In this document: positions 61,724-64,000 of the stretch, one piece after another
Layout of the letters: every line of letters starts with the position of its first letter
Position numbering within the stretch: the first letter of the stretch is position 1
Assembly: GCA_023511795.1 (NCBI GenBank)
Contig: JAIMAU010000001.1
Coordinates: forward strand, 601,351-665,350
Direction: 5' to 3'
Length of the DNA stretch: 64,000 nucleotides
Origin: Armatimonadota bacterium
Lineage (GTDB): Bacteria > Armatimonadota > UBA5829 > DTJY01
Made by a program: the position numbers and the translations under genes
The notes under the pieces: generated by a model
The model's database searches: none
What the model saw: the letters and a program-made list of their open reading frames with translations, nothing else
Told to the model about the DNA's origin: nothing

Positions 61724-62670
61724 TTGGCATTGACCTTGGTGGGACAAAAATCTCTGGCGGGATAGGCAACCTAGAGGGCGAAATACTCCATATTGTCGAG
61801 CGCCCAACAGACACATCTAGTGCTGAAGCTGTTGTAAATCAGGTTATTGATGTAACTCGAGAGCTCGCCGTCGCAAATCCGATTGGCGAGCTCTCGGCAA
61901 TTGGTATAGGCGTTCCTGGAATTACAGTGAGCGAGACGGGACTTGTCGTGTGGGCGCCGAATCTTCCCGACTGGCGTGATATCCCTCTTGGAGAGATTCT
62001 ACGTAAAGAGTTTGGTGTTCCGGTGCTCGTTGAAAATGACGTGGATGTAGCTGTCCTTGGTGAATGGTGGAAAGGCGCAGGGCAGGGTGCGCAGAATGTC
62101 TTTTTAATGGCTATAGGAACTGGAATTGGCGGCGGTATTTTAGTTAACGGTCAGCTTTACAAAGGAAGTGGCGGAGTAGCAGGAGCAGTGGGATGGTTTG
62201 TCATTGGCGAAGACCGCCTCTTCAAGGAGGAATACAAGGCCGGAGGTTCCGCAGAAATACTTGCTGCTGGCCCAGGAATTGGCCGCAGGGGCCGCGAAGC
62301 AGCCAAGTGTAAAAAAACTAAAATGACAGAGCTTGCTGGAGGCGATATCGAAAAAATCGACTCGCGAATTGTTTTTGAGGCGGCTCGATTGGGCGATCCA
62401 GTGGCCCAGGAAGTAGTTAACGATACGGCAAAATATCTGGGAATTGTAGCCGCAAATGTGATTAGCTTGCTCAATCCCGAAGTTTTAATTATCGGCGGCG
62501 GAGTAGCTGATGCAGGAGACATAATCCTGAAGCCAGTTGCCGAGATTGCCAGGGAGCATGCCCAACCTTTTTCAGCTAAGCAAGTTAGAATCGAAAAAGC
62601 AATGCTTGGAAATCGTGCTGGATTGATTGGTGCACTTTGCCTTGCCGCGCGGAGTGTTGACAACTTATAA
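61705..62670 (+). CDS. ROK-family sugar kinase-like protein lacking the zinc motif
   Basis: A 321-residue ROK protein: phosphate-1 loop IIGIDLGGTKISGGIGN, catalytic Asp112 in VENDVDVAVLGEWWKG, and phosphate-2/adenosine loops AIGTGIGGGILVNGQL and VLIIGGGVADAGDI. It lacks the CxCGxxGCxE zinc signature. The sugar-binding ExGH reads GAVGW (160-164), losing both the sugar-contacting Glu and zinc His. It may act on an unusual sugar or be non-catalytic. TTG start at 61705 with GGAGG nine bases upstream, overlapping the GNAT gene. Confidence 0.85.
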   Translation: MARRLIIGIDLGGTKISGGIGNLEGEILHIVERPTDTSSAEAVVNQVIDVTRELAVANPIGELSAIGIGVPGITVSETGLVVWAPNLPDWRDIPLGEILRKEFGVPVLVENDVDVAVLGEWWKGAGQGAQNVFLMAIGTGIGGGILVNGQLYKGSGGVAGAVGWFVIGEDRLFKEEYKAGGSAEILAAGPGIGRRGREAAKCKKTKMTELAGGDIEKIDSRIVFEAARLGDPVAQEVVNDTAKYLGIVAANVISLLNPEVLIIGGGVADAGDIILKPVAEIAREHAQPFSAKQVRIEKAMLGNRAGLIGALCLAARSVDNL

Positions 62671-62807
62671 AGGAAATGGAAAGCAAACGAACAAATTGCC
62701 CAAGGCTAAAAAATCCAGCCTCTTCTGCTGACTGCTATGAACTTTTCGCTTGCTGCTGGCTAGCTATCTCAAAGCAATTTAGTTCAAAGTCGAAAGGAGT
62801 TTTCTAA

Positions 62808-63533
62808 ATGTCTGATAAGCTTCACATCGTATTTTTTGGTGCACATATTGGCGATGCCGAAATCACATGTGGTCATGTGCTTGCAAAGTATGTTAAGGCA
62901 GGGCACAAAGCCACCATAGTCGCAGTGACACCCGGCGAGAAGGGCCATCCAACACTGCCTCCCGAGGAGTATGAGGTTCAAAAGCGGCAGGAAGCCGAGG
63001 CATCCGCAAAGCTTTGGGGATGTGATCTTAGAATCATGCCATTTAAAGACGGCGAGACATACCTAAATGAAGAAAGTAAACTGATGTTCGCCGATGTGAT
63101 TCGAGAGCTCAAGCCAGATATTGTCATTACCCATTGGAAGGGAAGCTTTCATAAGGACCACATCAATACACACTATAATGTAGTTGAAGGTATTTTCTAC
63201 GCCGCTGTTCCTGGAATCAAACGCGCACTGCCTGCACATGGGATAAAGCAGTTGTATTTTGCAGACAATTGGGAAGATGCGCTTGAGTTCGAGCCAAACG
63301 TCTATGTGGATATAACAGATGTCTATGATATCTGGAAGGAGGGCATAGAAAAGCACGCATTGTTCCGCGGAGAAGTATCTTCATTCCGCTATAACGAATA
63401 TTACTCCGGATTGGCGCAAGTTCGCGGGGCAATTGCAGGCTGTGACAAAGCCGCAGCTTTTATGCTCCCTAGGTTCTCGACTCATCGGACTTTTGACTTT
63501 TTCCCTGTCCATGAGACCATGCTGATATACTAA
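62808..63533 (+). CDS. PIG-L family homologue lacking the catalytic Asp
   Basis: A 241-residue PIG-L/LmbE-fold protein. The AHPDD motif is replaced by AHIGDAE. The zinc ligands His13 and Asp16 and HxxDH (His115 to His118, FHKDH) remain, but the general-base Asp at position 15 is Gly. It may hydrolyse by another route, act on a different bond, or only bind. AAGGAG precedes the ATG. It closes the SIS-GNAT-ROK operon after a 137-base gap and is followed by a strong terminator. Confidence 0.85.
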   Translation: MSDKLHIVFFGAHIGDAEITCGHVLAKYVKAGHKATIVAVTPGEKGHPTLPPEEYEVQKRQEAEASAKLWGCDLRIMPFKDGETYLNEESKLMFADVIRELKPDIVITHWKGSFHKDHINTHYNVVEGIFYAAVPGIKRALPAHGIKQLYFADNWEDALEFEPNVYVDITDVYDIWKEGIEKHALFRGEVSSFRYNEYYSGLAQVRGAIAGCDKAAAFMLPRFSTHRTFDFFPVHETMLIY

Positions 63534-63545
63534 TCCTGCGAGAAA

Positions 63546-63586
63546 AGGAGCTCCCGATAGAATTGCAAGATGCATCGGGAGCTCCT
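63546..63586 (+). terminator. Intrinsic terminator after PIG-L homologue
   Basis: A 13-base perfect stem (63546-63558 with 63574-63586) with a 15-base loop, followed by GTCTTT, 12 bases after the stop codon. Confidence 0.75.
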
Positions 63587-63603
63587 GTCTTTAACCCAAT
63601 AGG

Positions 63604-63632
63604 TTGACGCAGAAAGACTATCAATGTATATT
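63604..63632 (+). promoter_or_regulatory. Sigma-70 promoter for the small basic gene
   Basis: TTGACG (63604-63609), exactly 17 bases, TATATT (63627-63632); five of six matches in each hexamer. The predicted transcription start is about 30 bases before the small gene. Confidence 0.7.
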
Positions 63633-63672
63633 GAGTATGTGATAAACTTGGGCATTTTGGGGAGGTAATAAG

Positions 63673-63783
63673 TTGCGAATAAGAGCGAAAGAGTTAAGGA
63701 GGATTCGAAAGCGAAAGAAGGAAGCCTATAAAGCTAGAATGCGAGCGGCTCAGCAGCAGCAAACTTCGACCAAGAAGAAGTAA
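63673..63783 (+). CDS. 36-residue highly basic small protein
   Basis: TTG start with GGGGAGG (63659-63665) seven bases upstream, behind a good promoter. The protein begins MRIRAKELRRIRKRKKEAYK, continues ARMRAAQQQQTSTKKK and stops with TAA. About 16 of 36 residues are Lys or Arg; a predicted helix covers residues 5-27 and the tail is Gln/Lys-rich. The composition recalls tiny ribosomal proteins (bTHX, bL37 types) or nucleic-acid binders, but I do not recognise a family. It stands alone between a terminator and tRNA-Glu. Confidence 0.6.
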   Translation: MRIRAKELRRIRKRKKEAYKARMRAAQQQQTSTKKK

Positions 63784-63875
63784 AATTATAGAGTTTGCAA
63801 AAGTGGTCGAGCTTTTTGTTGGGCTTAGCAGTAAGATTAATTAAGAACAAAAAGTCGTACGCGGTGCAATTGGCC

Positions 63876-63904
63876 TTTACAAAGGGATTGAATTTTGCTA
63901 AAAT
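63876..63904 (+). promoter_or_regulatory. Sigma-70 promoter for tRNA-Glu
   Basis: TTTACA (63876-63881), 17 bases, TAAAAT (63899-63904), with an extended -10 TG at 63896-63897. The predicted start is about 14 bases before the tRNA. Confidence 0.65.
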
Positions 63905-63924
63905 ATTCGTAGCTCGAAAGTAGC

Positions 63925-64000
63925 GGCCCGTTCGTCTAGCGGTCTAGGATACGTGGTTCTCAGCCACGGGATCAGGGGTTCGAATCCCCTACGGGCTACC
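63925..64000 (+). tRNA. tRNA-Glu, anticodon CTC, cut just before the final A of CCA
   Basis: A full cloverleaf folds: acceptor GGCCCGT (63925-63931) with ACGGGCT (63991-63997), the first pair being G-U; the D-arm segment TTCGTCTAGCGGTCTAGGA is close to bacterial tRNA-Glu; the anticodon stem CGTGG/CCACG encloses TTCTCAG, anticodon CTC at 63959-63961 (reads GAG); T-arm AGGGGTTCGAATCCCCT. CC is encoded at 63999-64000, so CCA is probably genomic. Confidence 0.93.

Noticed and set aside
1..64000. CRISPR array, insertion sequence or prophage
   Set aside because: No regularly spaced repeats, transposase, integrase or phage structural gene seen on either strand.

Overview
The window reads as one continuous chromosomal segment of a flagellated diderm bacterium of moderate GC content. 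FlgH and FlgI (outer-membrane L ring and periplasmic P ring) imply an outer membrane. The carbohydrate gene mix (several SIS, ROK, PIG-L, Gfo/Idh and GH94/GH57 proteins, plus very large secreted or mosaic proteins) resembles uncultured Armatimonadota and neighbouring phyla. That placement is inference and no marker gene here settles it. I see no phage genes, transposases or CRISPR array.

Layout. (1) 1-9568, minus strand: a flagellar run flgF-flgG-flgA-flgH-flgI-flgJ-flgM-flgN-flgK-flgL-fliW-flagellin-fliD (fliD cut by the window edge). A sigma-28-like promoter precedes flgM and the flagellin leader is long and structured. (2) 9698-19721, plus strand: a surface-glycan block opening with a consensus sigma-54 site, followed by a KdsC-type phosphatase, a nucleotidyltransferase-kinase fusion, a 1760-residue mosaic transferase and a TPR/GT2 protein. 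(3) 19799-32963, plus strand: an Fe-S aldo/keto reductase, a TIM-barrel isomerase, cysS, a PIG-L deacetylase, a DegT aminotransferase, then an operon of Gfo/Idh dehydrogenase, alcohol dehydrogenase and an unusual ABC importer, ending in a HypE/AIR-synthase-like protein. In the importer the binding protein is fused to one permease, and the other permease carries a large repeat-built insertion. (4) 33068-39787: a small Cys-rich protein, a GH94 phosphorylase, SIS, a secreted glycosidase, a TlyA-like methyltransferase and nanE. (5) 39977-46750: a zinc-ribbon protein, psuG, a nitroreductase, an MFS transporter and a large secreted glycosidase-like protein. (6) 46758-55979: radC, then malate dehydrogenase, an MBL-fold protein and two-subunit fumarase on plus, facing isocitrate dehydrogenase, a SpoU methyltransferase, aconitase and a homocitrate/Re-citrate synthase-like enzyme on minus. 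(7) 56298-63533: a GH57 branching enzyme, a Nudix hydrolase, a PHP phosphoesterase, then an operon of SIS, tandem GNAT, a ROK protein lacking its zinc motif and a PIG-L homologue lacking its catalytic Asp. (8) 63604-64000: a 36-residue very basic ORF with a good promoter, and tRNA-Glu(CTC).

How the parts fit. Block 2 probably builds a surface or flagellar glycan containing phosphodiester-linked units. Blocks 3, 4 and 7 look like uptake and breakdown of (amino)sugars or their derivatives. Block 6 is a TCA cluster without a conventional citrate synthase in view. The strongest candidates for something undescribed are the importer at 27430-31899, the mosaic transferase at 12159-17441, the degenerate ROK/PIG-L pair at 61705-63533, and the small basic gene at 63673.
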